In this document: piece after piece, positions 35,182 through 44,938 of the stretch | Position numbering within the stretch: position 1 is the first letter of the stretch | Layout of the letters: each line of letters starts with the position of its first letter | NCBI GenBank assembly: GCA_963847615.1 | Contig: CAWKAN010000017.1 | Span: 62,001-126,000, forward strand | Length of the DNA stretch: 64,000 nucleotides | Direction of reading: 5' to 3' | DNA from: Palsa-883 sp963847615 | Lineage (GTDB): Bacteria; Pseudomonadota; Alphaproteobacteria; Acetobacterales; Acetobacteraceae | The notes under the pieces: generated by a model | What the model was told of the DNA's origin: nothing | Seen by the model: the letters and a program-made list of their open reading frames with translations, nothing else | The model's database searches: none | Translations under genes and position numbers: made by a program

Positions 35182-36061
35182 TATGGCGTTGACTGTTGGA
35201 CGGCCCGTAGGGCGGAAAAGCGCAGCGCCTTCCGCCACCGCCGGGCGAGCCGCTCGCATCTGCCGACGTCCCCAACAACATATCCCGCCACCGCCCGACG
35301 GCGGAAGGCGCTGCGCTTTTCCGCCCTACGGGGCCGTCCAACAGTCAACGCCATATGAGCCAATCGCAAAATCGCGCAACGACCCCATGCAACAGTCTGC
35401 CGGACCGGGGCCTGCCAGTGGCCTCGACCCGGTGGGGCCGCGGCAGGGTGGCCGCGCCGGTCCGCTGCGCGGCGGCAACCCGCGCGGCACTGCGAACCTG
35501 GCGCCGCGGTCGGCCGGGCAAATCGCAACGCTCATATGGCGTTGACTGTTGGACGGCCCGTAGGGCGGAAAAGCGCAGCGCCTTCCGCCACCGCCGGGCG
35601 AGCCGCTCGCATCTGCCGACGTCCCCAACAACATATCCCGCCACCGTCCGACGGCGGAAGGCGCTGCGCTTTTCCGCCCTACGGGGCCGTCCAACAGTCA
35701 ACGCCATATGAGCCAATCGCAAAATCGCGCAACGACCCCATGCAACAGTCTGCCGGACCGGGGCCTGGCGCCGGGTTGGCTCCCGTGGGGCCGCGGCAGG
35801 GTGGCCGCGCCGGCCCGCTGCGCGGCGGCAGCCCGCGCGGCACTGCGAGCCTGGCGGCGCGGTCGGCCGGGCAAATCGCAACGCTCTTATGGCGTTGACT
35901 GTTGGACGGCCCGTAGGGCGGAAAAGCGCAGCGCCTTCCGCCACCGCCGGGCGAGCCGCTCGCATCTGCCGACGTCCCCAACAACATATCCCGCCACCGT
36001 CCGACGGCGGAAGGCGCTGCGCTTTTCCGCCCTACGGGGCCGTCCAACAGTCAACGCCATA
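35182..36061. repeat. Three tandem 353 bp units with long hairpins
   Basis: Hairpin blocks at 35182-35355, 35535-35708 and 35888-36061 recur at an exact 353 bp period, joined by a conserved linker of about 180 bp. Each block has arms of about 50 bp (left begins gcgttgactgttggacggcc, then gtagggcggaaaagcgcagc; right is its complement with one extra G) around a spacer of about 60 bp. Forward and reverse frames of 115-120 codons cover the units, but the symmetry makes them artefacts. The core agcgcagcgccttccgcc resembles an interspersed palindromic repeat. Unit copies differ by few bases, so they are recent duplications. Confidence 0.9.
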
Positions 36062-36740
36062 TGAGCCAATCGCAAAATCGCGCAACGACCCCATGCAACA
36101 GTCTGCCGGACCGGGGCCTGGCGCCGGGTTGGCTCCGGTGGGACGGCGGCCCGGCGGTGGTGCGGTGGGCGCTTGGGTGGGTGCGTTCTGGCAGCGCCCG
36201 TGCGTCGGCACCTCGTTCGCGACCTCGCCCTGGGTGGTCGCCGCGTCGGGCGACCGGGGGCATCGGCGGATGGCGGTCAACGCGGGCAACGTGGCGCGGG
36301 AGTGGTGGCTGGCGGCGTTGCAGGCGGCGGTCAGGGGGGCGATCGGGCGGGTGGGCCGTGCGGGATGCGGGAAGGACGCGCGGCGTTGGGGCGGGATGGC
36401 TCTTCTCGGCGGGCTCGGCGCGCTCTGCGGTGGGTCTGGCTGGCGGTGCTTGCGAGGGCACTGGCGGGTGACGTGCGTGGCACACTGCAACAGCGTGTCC
36501 GCGGGCGGTGACGGGGTGGGGGCGTGGATGGGTGTTTGGGGTTGCCCCACCCGCACCCGGCACGTTGCGCGCGCCGACCTTGGTCCACTCTTCGCGGCCC
36601 AAGCCCGCGACGCGGGCGAGGTGAAGCAGGTTCCGCCCGCGACGCGGGCGCGGCGAAGAAGGTCGCTACCCTTGCCATCCGCCGCCTGCTGCGCGACGCT
36701 ACGTGCCTCGGATGAGACGGATCAGGATAGCGAGGGCACC
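36062..36740. other. Intergenic region upstream of the dehydrogenase gene
   Basis: The first 80 bp continue the linker of the tandem array to about 36142. The rest is very G-rich low-complexity DNA (repeated gggtggg/gcgggcg). Frames on both strands are Arg/Gly-rich and unconvincing. It holds the promoter of the gene at 36741, but I see no clear boxes. Confidence 0.4.
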
Positions 36741-39022
36741 ATGAACGATTCAGTGATCGTCAGCGACGCGGTCAAGCGCTTCAAGTGGGTCGGCACGCGG
36801 CCGATCCGGCCGGACGGGGTGCCGAAGGTCACCGGTCGCGCGGAATACGGCGCGGACCACGTGCTGCCCGGCATGCTGGTCGGCAAGATCCTGCGCTCGC
36901 CGCACGCGCATGCGCGCATCCTGCGGATCGACACCTCGAAGGCCGAGGCGCTGCTGGGCGTGCGGGCCGTCGTCACCGCGGCCGACCTGCCGGAGCAGAA
37001 ATTCGACTATATCGGCCCGGAGCGCGTGGCGCAGAATTTCTGGCACATCACCCGCAACATCATGGCGCGCGAGAAGGCGCTGTATGAGGGCCACGCCATC
37101 GCCGCCGTCGCCGCGATCAGCGAGAGCGTGGCGCAGCAGGCGCTCGACCTGATCAAGGTGGACTACGAGGTCCTGCCGCACGTCATCGACGTGGACGCAG
37201 CGATGGCGCCGGACGCGCCGCTGCTGTTCGAGGACATGATCACCCGCGGCGTCGAGCCGGTGCCGAGCAAGCCGTCCAACATCTCCAAGCGGCTCGAATT
37301 CAAGATGGGCGACCTGGAGAAGGGGTTCGCCGCGGCCGACGTGGTGATCGAGCACGAATTCAAGACCGCGGCGGTGCACCAGGCCTATATCGAGCCGCAC
37401 GCCTGCGTGGCGCGCTGCGAGGCCGATGGCCAGGCGGAGATCTGGAGCGCCAGCCAGGGGCATTTCCAGATGCGCGCGCTGACCGCGAAGATCCTCGGCG
37501 TGCCGATCGGCAACCTGCGGGTGCACGCGGCCGAGATCGGCGGCGGCTTCGGCGGCAAGACGGTGACCTACCTGGAGCCGGTGGCGACGCTGCTGGCGAA
37601 GAAGTCGGGCTATCCGGTGCGCGTGCAGATGACCCGCGAGGAGGTGTTCAAGGCCAGCGGGCCGACCTCGGGCTCGTCGATGTGGGCCAAGGTCGGGGTG
37701 ACCAAGGACGGCAAGATCACCGCCGCCGACGCGGTGTTCAAGTTCCAGGCCGGCGCGTTCCCCGGCTCGCCGGTGATGAATGCGTGCCTGTGCGCCTATT
37801 CGCCGTACGACATCGCGAACGCGCGCAGCGTTGGTTACGACGTGGTCAGCAACCGGCCGAAGGCGGCGGCGTATCGCGCGCCGGGCTCGCCGATCGGGCA
37901 TTTCGCGGTCGAGAGCGTGATCGACATGTGCGCCAAGGCGATCGGCATGGATCCGCTGGAGCTGCGGATCAAGAACGTGGCGCGGATCGGCACGCCGACC
38001 ATCGCCGGGCCGAAGCACGCGCATGCCGGGTTCGCCGAGACGCTGCAGGCGCTGTACGACCACCCCGGCTACAAGGCGAAGCTGGGGCCGCACCAGGGGC
38101 GCGGCGTGGCCTGCGGCTACTGGTTCAACGGCGGCGGCGATTCCAGCGCGACGCTGCAGGTCAATGCCGACGGCACGGTGCTGGTGGCGACCGGCAGCCC
38201 GGACATCGGCGGCTCGCGCGCCTCGATGGCGCTGATGGCGGCGGAGACGCTGGGGGTGGACTACAACGACGTGAAGGCGATCGTCGCCGACACCGGGTCG
38301 GTGGGCTACACGCATGTGACGGGCGGCTCGCGGGTGACCTATGCGACCGGCATCGCGGTGGTGACGGCGACGCGCAACGTGATCAAGGACCTGTGCCGGC
38401 GGTCGGCGATGATCTGGGACGTCGATCCGGAGGGGGTGATCTGGGAGGACGGCTGTGCCAAGCCGGCCGGGGCGAACGTGGGCGACTTCAAGCCGCTGTC
38501 GCTGAAGGAGATCGCGGCCAAGGCGTCGGCGACCGGCGGGCCGATCACCGGCTCGGCGGGGGTCAATCCGGGGGGCAGGCGCCGGGGTTCTCGGCGCAGT
38601 TCTGCGACCTGGAGGTCGATCCGGAAACCGGGCACGTGAAGATCCTGCGTTTCGTGGCGGCGCAGGATGTCGGGCGGGCGATCCACCCGAGCTATGTCGA
38701 GGGGCAGATCCAGGGCGGCGTGGCGCAGGGCATCGGCTGGGCGCTGAACGAGGAGTATATCTATAATTCCAAGGGGTTGTTGGATAATGCTGGGTTCCTG
38801 GATTACCGCTGCCCGGTGGCCTCGGACCTGCCGATGATCGAGACCATCCTGGTCGAGGTGCCGAACCCGTCGCACCCGTATGGCGCCAAGGGGGTGGGGG
38901 AGGCGAACATCTGTCCGCCGATGGCCGCCATCGCCGCCGCGATCGAGCAGGCGACCGGCAAGCGGCTGAGCGAGCTGCCGATGTCGCCGCCCAAGGTGCT
39001 GGCGGCGTTGGACGCGGCGTAG
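36741..39022 (+). CDS. Molybdopterin-binding dehydrogenase large subunit, frameshifted
   Basis: Xanthine dehydrogenase/CO dehydrogenase-type large subunit of about 760 residues from the ATG at 36741. Conserved regions: GRAEYGADHVLPGMLVGKIL near the start, AEIGGGFGGKTVTYLEP (about residue 265), AAYRAPGSPIGHFAVESVID (about 375), and the C-terminal YGAKGVGEANICPP with the catalytic Glu. A one-base shift near 38575 (after SAGVNPGG) breaks the frame; QAPGFSAQFCDLEVDPETGH restores it. The FeS and FAD subunits are not adjacent, unlike typical cox/xdh operons. A MoaD/ThiS-like gene follows. The substrate cannot be read from sequence. Confidence 0.88.
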
Positions 39023-39078
39023 CGGCCGAGGGGGCGGCCCAAGGGGGCGGCCCAAGGGGACGGTGAAGGGGACGCGGC

Positions 39079-39339
39079 ATGGGCGAGGCTCCCGCGCGGG
39101 TGGTGCTCACCTCGGGGTTCAGCCGCCGTTACACCGGCGGCGTGACCGAGTTCGCGATCGAGGCGAAGACCCTGCGCGGCGTGCTGAAGGCGATGGACAC
39201 GCTGTTCCCCGGGCTGGGGGAGCACCTGGAGGAGGAGACCACCGTCGCGATCGACGGCGAGATCCACGAGGTGGGGTATTTCCAGCCGGTGAAGCCCGGG
39301 GCGGAGGTGTTCTTCATCCCGAAGATCGAGGGGGGCTAG
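39079..39339 (+). CDS. MoaD/ThiS-like ubiquitin-fold protein
   Basis: An 86-residue beta-grasp protein ending in the diagnostic Gly-Gly (FFIPKIEGG), which in MoaD and ThiS is activated as a thiocarboxylate sulfur donor. It has the MoaD-like TLRGVLKAMDTLFPGLGEHL helix and TVAIDGEIHEVG strand. It starts 56 bp after the molybdenum-enzyme subunit stop, with which it may be co-transcribed. Role inferred: sulfur carrier for cofactor assembly or a dedicated protein of this enzyme. The housekeeping moa cluster is not here. Confidence 0.8.
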   Translation: MGEAPARVVLTSGFSRRYTGGVTEFAIEAKTLRGVLKAMDTLFPGLGEHLEEETTVAIDGEIHEVGYFQPVKPGAEVFFIPKIEGG

Positions 39340-39397
39340 CGCGGGCCGGGGCCGCCGGGGGGTGATGTTCTATTCGATACTGGAATGATTGCGCGGG

Positions 39398-40033
39398 TTA
39401 TTCGGCCAGGCCGGCCAACGCCGCGCGCAACGCCTCGATCCCTTCGCCGGTGGCGCTGCTGGTGACCAACACCTCGGGATGCGCCGCCGGGTGCTGGCGC
39501 ACCAGTGCCAGCACCGCCGCCAGCTTGCGCTCCAGCGCCGGCGGCTTCACCCCGTCGGCCTTGGTCAGCACGAGCTGGAAGGTCACCGCGGCACGATCGA
39601 GCAGACCCATCACCGCGCGGTCCGCCTCCTTCACCTCGATCCGCGCGTCCAGCAGCAGCATCACGCGCCGCAAGCTCGGCCGCCCGCGCAGGTAGTCGAA
39701 CATCAGGCCCTGCCAGTCGGCCTTGATGTCCTTGCCCGCCTGCGCGTAGCCGTAGCCCGGCATGTCCACCAGGGTCAGCCGGCCGCCCAGATCGAAGAAG
39801 TTGAGCTGCCGCGTTCGCCCCGGCGTGTTGGACACCCGCGCCAGCGCCCGCTGCCCGGTCAGCGCGTTCAGCAACGAGGACTTGCCGACATTGGAGCGCC
39901 CGGCGAACGCCACCTCCGGTCCGCGCAGCGGCGGGAAGCTGGTCGATCCGCTGCGCCGCGTAGACGAAGCGTGCAGGCGCGCGGCGAACAGCTTCCGCCC
40001 CGCCTCCAAGGCCGCGTCGGCGTCAGCTATCAC
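39398..40033 (-). CDS. engB: Ribosome-assembly GTPase EngB (YihA/YsxC)
   Basis: A 211-residue GTPase needed for 50S subunit assembly. G motifs in order: GRSNVGKSSLLNAL (P-loop), NTPGRTRQLNFF, DMPGYGYAQAG (DxxG), TKADGVK (NKxD-type). The part before the P-loop (STRRSGSTSFPPLRGPEV) is unusual; the overlapping frame reads FVYAAQRIDQLP, the expected EngB sequence, so two compensating indels near 39945-39975 are likely. It closes the rpmH-rnpA-yidD-yidC-engB cluster, 70 bp from yidC. Confidence 0.93.
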   Translation of the reverse strand: MIADADAALEAGRKLFAARLHASSTRRSGSTSFPPLRGPEVAFAGRSNVGKSSLLNALTGQRALARVSNTPGRTRQLNFFDLGGRLTLVDMPGYGYAQAGKDIKADWQGLMFDYLRGRPSLRRVMLLLDARIEVKEADRAVMGLLDRAAVTFQLVLTKADGVKPPALERKLAAVLALVRQHPAAHPEVLVTSSATGEGIEALRAALAGLAE

Positions 40034-40103
40034 GCAAGCTCAGGCCTTGTCCCCGGGCACTTGGCCCCCGGGCCGGTCATGCCGGCGGCGGATGCCACCC
40101 GCA

Positions 40104-41877
40104 TCAGGTCCGCGCCAGCCCCGGACGCGCCAGGCGCGTGCGCCGCATGATCAGCCATTGTTGCGCGACCGACAGCGTATTGTTCCAGCTCCAGTAGATG
40201 ATCAGCCCGGCCGGGAAATTCGCCATCATGAAGGTGAACACGATCGGCATGAACTGGAACAGCCGCGCCTGCATCGGGTCGGGCGGCGGCGGGTTCAGCT
40301 TCTGCTGCAGGAACATCGTCAGGCCCATGATCAGCGGCCAGGCGCCCATGTGCAGGAACGGCGAGAGCGTCGTCGGATCGAACGGGATCAGCCCGAACAG
40401 GTTGAACACGTTGGTCGGGTCCACCGCCGACAGGTCGTGGATCCAGCCGAAGAACGGCGCGTGGCGCATCTCGATGGTGACGAAGATGACCTTGTAGAGC
40501 GAGAAGAACACCGGGATCTGCACCACCATCGGCAGGCAGCCCGAGGCCGGGTTGACCTTCTCCGCCTTGTACAGCGCCATCATCTCCTGCTGCATGCGCT
40601 GCGGTTCGTCCTTGTAGCGCTCGCGCATCGCCGTCATCTTCGGCCCGAGCAGCTTCATCTTGCTCATCGAGCGATACGAATAGTTGGCCAGCGGGAAGAA
40701 CAGCGCCTTCACGCAGATCGTGAAGGCCATGATCGCCAGGCCGAAATTCCCCAGCAGCGCCGTTCAGGAAATCCAGCGCGTAGAAGATCGGCTTGGTCAG
40801 GAAGTAGAACCAGCCGAAATCCACCGCCTTGTCGAAATTGGGGATCTTGTACTCGCCCTGGTAATGATCCAGCAGGCGCACCACCTTCGCCCCGGCGAAC
40901 AGCCGCGACGGCAGCGCCGCGCTGGCACCCGGTGCGATCGTCAGCGGCTCCTTGGTGACGTAGTCCACCTGGTAGTGGTCGCCATTCTCGGCGATGTGGC
41001 GGAAATTCACCGTCGCGGCCACCGACTGGTCGGGCATCAGCGCGGTCAGCCAATACTTGTCGGTCATCCCGGCCCAGCCGCCGGTCGCGGTGGCGTCATA
41101 GGCCAGGCCGGCGCGCTTCTCGCCCTCGCTCTTGGTCTTGGCGTAGGTGGTCTCCTGCAAGGTGCCGTCGACGACGCCCAGCAGCCCCTCGAACAGCACG
41201 TAGTAGCCGGCCACCTGCGGCGTGTAGTCGCGCCGCACGCGCGCCCACGGGAACAGCTTGACCGACGCGCCGGTGGCGTTCTTCACCCGCTGCTCGACGC
41301 TGAACATGTAGTTGTCGTCGATCGACAGCACGATCTGGAAGGTCAGCCCGGCGGCGTTGTCCCACGACAGCGTCACCGGCGCGCCGACGCCAAGCGACGG
41401 CGCCGAGGCCGACCATACGGTGTCGTTGCCCGGCAGCTTCACCGTCTCCCCGGCCGGCGCGGTCCAGCCATACTGCACGTAATACGGCTGCGAATCGGCG
41501 CGCGGCTCCAGCAGCCGCACCAGCGGCGAGTCCGGTGCCAGCGTTTCGCGATAGTCCTTCAGCTCCAGGTCGTCGATCCGCGCGCCCAGCAGGCTGATCG
41601 AGCCCACCACCCGCGGCGCGTCGATCTTCACCCGCGGCACGTTCTTCGGCACCGCATTCGCCTGCGCCAGGCTGCCCGGCCCGCCGGCCGCGGGAACCGC
41701 CTGCCCTCCCTGGGTTAGGCTGCCCTCGGTTTTCCCCGCCTCGGTTTGCCCACCTTGGGCGTGCTCGGTCGTCGCCGGCTGGGGCGGCGGCAGCGGCGGA
41801 TGCGGGACCAGAAGCTGAAACCCGAGCAGGATGGCGACCGAGATCGCGATCGCGAGGAAAAGCCGCTTCTGGTCCAT
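40104..41877 (-). CDS. yidC: Membrane insertase YidC, frameshifted
   Basis: Inserts and folds inner-membrane proteins. The ATG at 41877 overlaps the yidD stop. The N-terminal signal-anchor (LFLAIAISVAILLGFQLLVP) leads to a periplasmic domain of about 300 residues (with ADSQPYYVQYGW, ENGDHYQVDYVTKEPLTIAP). A shift near 40757 then joins it to the conserved insertase core: LFFPLANYSYRSMSKMKLLG, GCLPMVVQIPVFFSLYKVIF and FQFMPIVFTFMMANFPAGLI, IYWSWNNTLSVAQQ. Total about 590 residues, as expected for a gram-negative YidC. The single indel in an essential gene must be an error or a strain-specific lesion. Confidence 0.95.
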
Positions 41878-42116
41878 CACCGCTCCGTCGCGCGCGCCGG
41901 CGGCACCGGATCGTAGCCGCTGTCACACCATGGGTTGCACCGTAGGATGCGCCACGTCGCGAGACCGCCGCCACGCGCCACGCCATGCGTCCTGAACGCC
42001 TCGATCGCATACTCCGAGCAACTCGGGAAAAACCGGCAATTGGCGCCGATCACCGGGCGCAGCGTCCATTGATAGGCACGCACGGCCCCGATCGCCACCC
42101 GCGCCCCCACACTCAT
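41877..42116 (-). CDS. yidD: Membrane-insertion efficiency factor YidD
   Basis: 79 residues from the ATG at 42116, which overlaps the rnpA stop (ATGA). Contains the family signature PVIGANCRFFPSCSEYAIEA and the conserved CNPWCDSGYDPVP end. A small amphipathic membrane-associated protein that aids YidC. An upstream in-frame start at 42182 would lie inside rnpA and is rejected. Confidence 0.95.
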   Translation of the reverse strand: MSVGARVAIGAVRAYQWTLRPVIGANCRFFPSCSEYAIEAFRTHGVARGGGLATWRILRCNPWCDSGYDPVPPARATER

Positions 42117-42451
42117 GCCACGCCAACCTTGGTCAGCGCGCGCCGCAGATCCTCGCGCAGCAGGCCGAAGTCCCGCCCGCACGTCGCCGCGCGCCCGATC
42201 AGCACCAGGTCCACGCCAGCCAGGGGGTGTTCAGCAAGGTTCAACCGGGCCGCCTCCTTCAACCGCCGCCGTGCGCGATTGCGCACCACCGCGTTGCCCA
42301 CCCGTTTGGTCACCGTGAAACCCAGCCGGGCCGGTGCCGCGTCGCCGCGCTTCAGTGCCTGCAGCACAAGCCCCGGCATGGGCGCCTTGCGACCCTTGGC
42401 GGCGAGCTGCAGAAACTCCGCGCGGCGCTTCAGACGACCCGGGGCGGCCAC
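42113..42451 (-). CDS. rnpA: Ribonuclease P protein component
   Basis: 112 residues from a GTG at 42451, 13 bp after the rpmH stop. Starts MAAPGRLKRRAEFLQLAAKG; the family RNR motif lies in FTVTKRVGNAVVRNRARRRL. The extended frame to 42571 would overlap rpmH and is rejected. The protein helps the RNA subunit process tRNA 5' ends. The order rpmH-rnpA-yidD-yidC is the classical one. Confidence 0.93.
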   Translation of the reverse strand: MAAPGRLKRRAEFLQLAAKGRKAPMPGLVLQALKRGDAAPARLGFTVTKRVGNAVVRNRARRRLKEAARLNLAEHPLAGVDLVLIGRAATCGRDFGLLREDLRRALTKVGVA

Positions 42452-42464
42452 ACGACCCCCGAGG

Positions 42465-42599
42465 TCAGGCCGACAGGCGCTTGCGGCCCTTGGCGCGACG
42501 ATTGGCCAGCACCTTGCGACCGCCAACGGTGGCCATGCGGGCGCGGAATCCGTGCCGGCGCTTGCGGACAAGCTTGGACGGCTGATAGGTACGCTTCAC
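42465..42599 (-). CDS. rpmH: Ribosomal protein L34
   Basis: A 44-residue protein too short to show up in long-frame scans. GTG start at 42599, stop at 42465. The sequence (M)KRTYQPSKLVRKRRHGFRAR, then MATVGGRKVLANRRAKGRKR and LSA, is full-length bacterial L34. First gene of the rpmH-rnpA-yidD-yidC-engB operon. Confidence 0.97.
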   Translation of the reverse strand: MKRTYQPSKLVRKRRHGFRARMATVGGRKVLANRRAKGRKRLSA

Positions 42600-42730
42600 G
42601 GAACCTGCACTCCGACGAAAAGGAAAAGCCACGCAAACGCGGGGGCCCCCTCGTCAGGGTCCCCGTCGCAGGCGGCGGCTTATACGGGCGCCCCCTCGCC
42701 GCGTCAATCCGGCGGCGCGCGACGGGGGGA

Positions 42731-43039
42731 GGCGAAGCAAGGCCAGGGGCTCCGCCCCTGGACCCCGCCAGGGGGCGCTTTGCCCCCCTGGACCCCCCAC
42801 CAGAGGCGGAGCCTCTGGAACTCCATGACTGGGAGTGTGGGGAGGGGAAGGGGGCGTGTGGGCGAGGCGGAAGGGGCGCCGCCCGGCATGCCGGACGGCG
42901 CCCCTTCGCCTCGCCCACACGCCCCCTTCCCCTCCCCACACTCCCAGTGAAGGGTTCCAAGGGCTCGCCCTTGGCGGGGTTCCAAGGGGCAGCGCCCCTT
43001 GGTGGGGTCCAGGGGCGAAGCCCCTGGCCTTGCTTCGCC
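42731..43039. repeat. Giant hairpin repeat, copy 1
   Basis: A 309 bp imperfect inverted repeat. Outer arms ggcgaagcaaggccaggggc / complement; then nested small hairpins (caggggctccgcccctg, agaggcggagcctct, aagggctcgccctt); in the centre two arms of about 55 bp (cactcccagt and ggggaggggaagggggcg with complements) around the tip ggcatgcc. It lies between the divergent/convergent ends of rpmH and the FAD oxidoreductase gene. Related copies are at 52916 and 55122. Frames inside it are artefacts of symmetry. Confidence 0.92.
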
Positions 43040-44146
43040 TCACCCGGTTGCCGCCACGTCCAGCACGTGCGCGGCGAGCGCCAGTGACGCGGTCAGCCCG
43101 GGCGACTCGATCCCCAGCAGGTTGATCAACCCCGGCACGCCGTGGGTCTGCGGTCCTTGCACCACGAAGTCCTGTGCCGGCGCGCCCTTGGGCACGATCT
43201 TCGGGCGGATCCCGGCGTAGCCCGGCTGCAACGCGCCATCCTGCAGCTCCGGCCAGTATTTGCGCACCGCCGCGTAGAAGCTGTCGGCCCGATGGGGATC
43301 GACCGTATAGTCGATCCTGTCGATCCATTCCACGTCAGGTCCGAACCGCGCCTGCCCGCCCAGGTCGATGGTCAGGTGCACGCCCAGCCCGCCCGGCACC
43401 GGCACCGGGTAGATCAGCCGGCTGAACGGCGAGCGTCCGGCCAGGGTGAAGTAGTTGCCCTTGGCGTAATAGCTCCCGGGCACGCGGTCTGCCGGCATCC
43501 CCTCGATCCGCCGCGCGAGATCCGGTGCGTGCAGCCCGGCCGAGTTCACCAGCAGCCGGCAGCGCAGCGACATCGGCTCGGCGCCGCCGACCTCGATCTC
43601 GATCCCGCCCTGGACCCGCCGCCCGCGTTGCACCGGACTGTGGAACACCGGGATCGCGCCGGCGTTCTCCGCGTCGCCCTGCAGCGCCAGCATGAAGGCA
43701 TGGCTGTCGATGATGCCGGTGGCGGCCGACAGCAGCGCGCTGGTGCAGTGCAGGTTGGGCTCCAGCGCGATCGCCTCGGCCGCCGTCAGCACCTGGATCC
43801 CCTCGACGCCATTGGCCTCGGCGCGGCGCTTGATGCCGGCCAGCATGGCGTCTTCCTGCGCGTTGGTCGCCGCGATCAGCTTGCCGCAGTTGCGGTGCGC
43901 CACGCCCTGCTCCGCGCAATAGGCATAGAGCAGGCGCCGCCCGGCGACGCAGAACCGCGCCATCAGGCTGTCCGCCGGGTAGTAGATGCCGGCGTGGATG
44001 ACCTCGGAGTTGCGCGAGGATGTTGCGGTGCCGATCGCCTCCGCCGCTTCCAGGATCAGCACCTCGCGGCCCGCGCGCGCCAGCGCCCGCGCCACCGCGA
44101 GGCCGACCACGCCGGCCCCCACCACCACGCACTCGACCGTCTCCAC
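43040..44146 (-). CDS. FAD-dependent oxidoreductase, L-2-hydroxyglutarate dehydrogenase-like
   Basis: 368 residues from a GTG at 44146. An N-terminal Rossmann dinucleotide fold (CVVVGAGVVGLAVARALARA with GxGxxG, then EVLILEAAEAIGTATSSRNS) leads to a DAO-type fold with HAGIYYPADSLMARFCVAGR and LLVNSAGLHAPDLARRIEGM. The SRNSEVIHAGIYY stretch is characteristic of LhgO/L2HGDH enzymes, which oxidise L-2-hydroxyglutarate to 2-oxoglutarate. The C-terminal GYAGIRPKI and NLLGIESPGLTASLA fit the family. The gene stands alone next to a giant hairpin. Substrate is by family resemblance. Confidence 0.85.
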   Translation of the reverse strand: METVECVVVGAGVVGLAVARALARAGREVLILEAAEAIGTATSSRNSEVIHAGIYYPADSLMARFCVAGRRLLYAYCAEQGVAHRNCGKLIAATNAQEDAMLAGIKRRAEANGVEGIQVLTAAEAIALEPNLHCTSALLSAATGIIDSHAFMLALQGDAENAGAIPVFHSPVQRGRRVQGGIEIEVGGAEPMSLRCRLLVNSAGLHAPDLARRIEGMPADRVPGSYYAKGNYFTLAGRSPFSRLIYPVPVPGGLGVHLTIDLGGQARFGPDVEWIDRIDYTVDPHRADSFYAAVRKYWPELQDGALQPGYAGIRPKIVPKGAPAQDFVVQGPQTHGVPGLINLLGIESPGLTASLALAAHVLDVAATG

Positions 44147-44304
44147 GCGCGCCCCCCTGCAGTCCCTGGGTTTGATCTACCGCGCGCCGGCGGGGGCGGA
44201 AAGCGCCAGCGAGCGAGGGGGTCGGGCAGTCCTGCCTGCATGCACCGGCTCTCGGCATGCGCGAACGGGAACCGCGCGGTCGGCCCGCCGGTCGCTTCCG
44301 GTTG

Positions 44305-44505
44305 ACCAGCACGATCGTGTTGACACCCGAAGCGTTGCGCGACCTGATCGCGGAAACCGGACCGGACCGGACCAGATCACGATCGGGAGCGACGACTTGT
44401 TCCCGCGGACCAGCACAGAGGTGGACTTCGTGCGCAGCACGTCGGGATTGAGCGACGACGAGCGGATCGCAATCCGCGGCGGAACCGCGGCGCCCCCGCT
44501 CGCCA
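44305..44505 (+). pseudogene. Amidohydrolase (ACMSD-like) C-terminal remnant
   Basis: The last about 65 codons of an amidohydrolase-2 type decarboxylase/hydrolase: TSTIVLTPEALRDLIAETGP in one frame and, after a shift near 44380, QITIGSDDLFPRTSTEVDFV and SGLSDDERIAIRGGTAA. This is the usual end of the family (a metal-ligand Asp in GSDxxFP, then GLSDxERxxIxGGTAARLL). No upstream domain remains, so it is a decay product. Confidence 0.65.
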
Positions 44506-44707
44506 TCACTTCCTGGGCGGGCGTGGTGGTGCGCCAGGGTCGGCATCCGACTGGCGTGGCCTGGCCTGCGGGATTGGCGATACTTTGTTGGCAGGCAGAT
44601 CGGCGGCGAGGCGGGTCGCAAGGGCGCATTTGAAACCGCTGTGCGGCACAAGGTGACGAACCCTGTCATTCAGCGTATGACAACGTGCGTTGCCATGGAG
44701 CCGGCCG

Positions 44708-44938
44708 GTGTCAGACAGTTTCGATTTCACCGTGGTTTTGGAGCCGCAGGAGGAAGGTGGCTTCACCGTGTCGGTGCCGGCACTGCCGGAAGTGGTAACC
44801 GAAGGCGACAGCGAGGCGGACGCCATGGCGATGGCTGAAGAAGCCATTCGCGCTGTACTGGCATATCGTCGCGATCATGGGATTCCGATCCCCGGCGATT
44901 TACAACCGCGGTTGCGGAAGATCACCGTCGCCGCATGA
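44708..44938 (+). CDS. hicB: HicB-family antitoxin
   Basis: 76 residues from a GTG at 44708 with ggag about nine bases upstream. A degenerate RNase-H-like HicB fold: DFTVVLEPQEEGGFTVSVPA, LPEVVTEGDSEADAMAMAEE, RRDHGIPIP. The stop overlaps the hicA ATG. This is the reversed order hicB-hicA with no separate DNA-binding domain visible; the C-terminus is short. It neutralises HicA and probably represses its own promoter. Confidence 0.9.
   Translation: MSDSFDFTVVLEPQEEGGFTVSVPALPEVVTEGDSEADAMAMAEEAIRAVLAYRRDHGIPIPGDLQPRLRKITVAA

Noticed and set aside
35182..36061. Retron or other reverse-transcriptase system based on the hairpins
   Set aside because: No reverse transcriptase or effector gene is nearby; the hairpins alone do not support it.
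35183..36064. Several 115-122 residue frames on both strands in the tandem array
   Set aside because: They are mirror images of each other caused by the inverted repeats and show no protein-like signal.
36750..39110. A very long minus-strand open frame covering the whole dehydrogenase gene
   Set aside because: It is a shadow of the plus-strand gene in GC-rich DNA: Arg/His/Gly-rich, no domain, and it vanishes where the coding strand has its frameshift.
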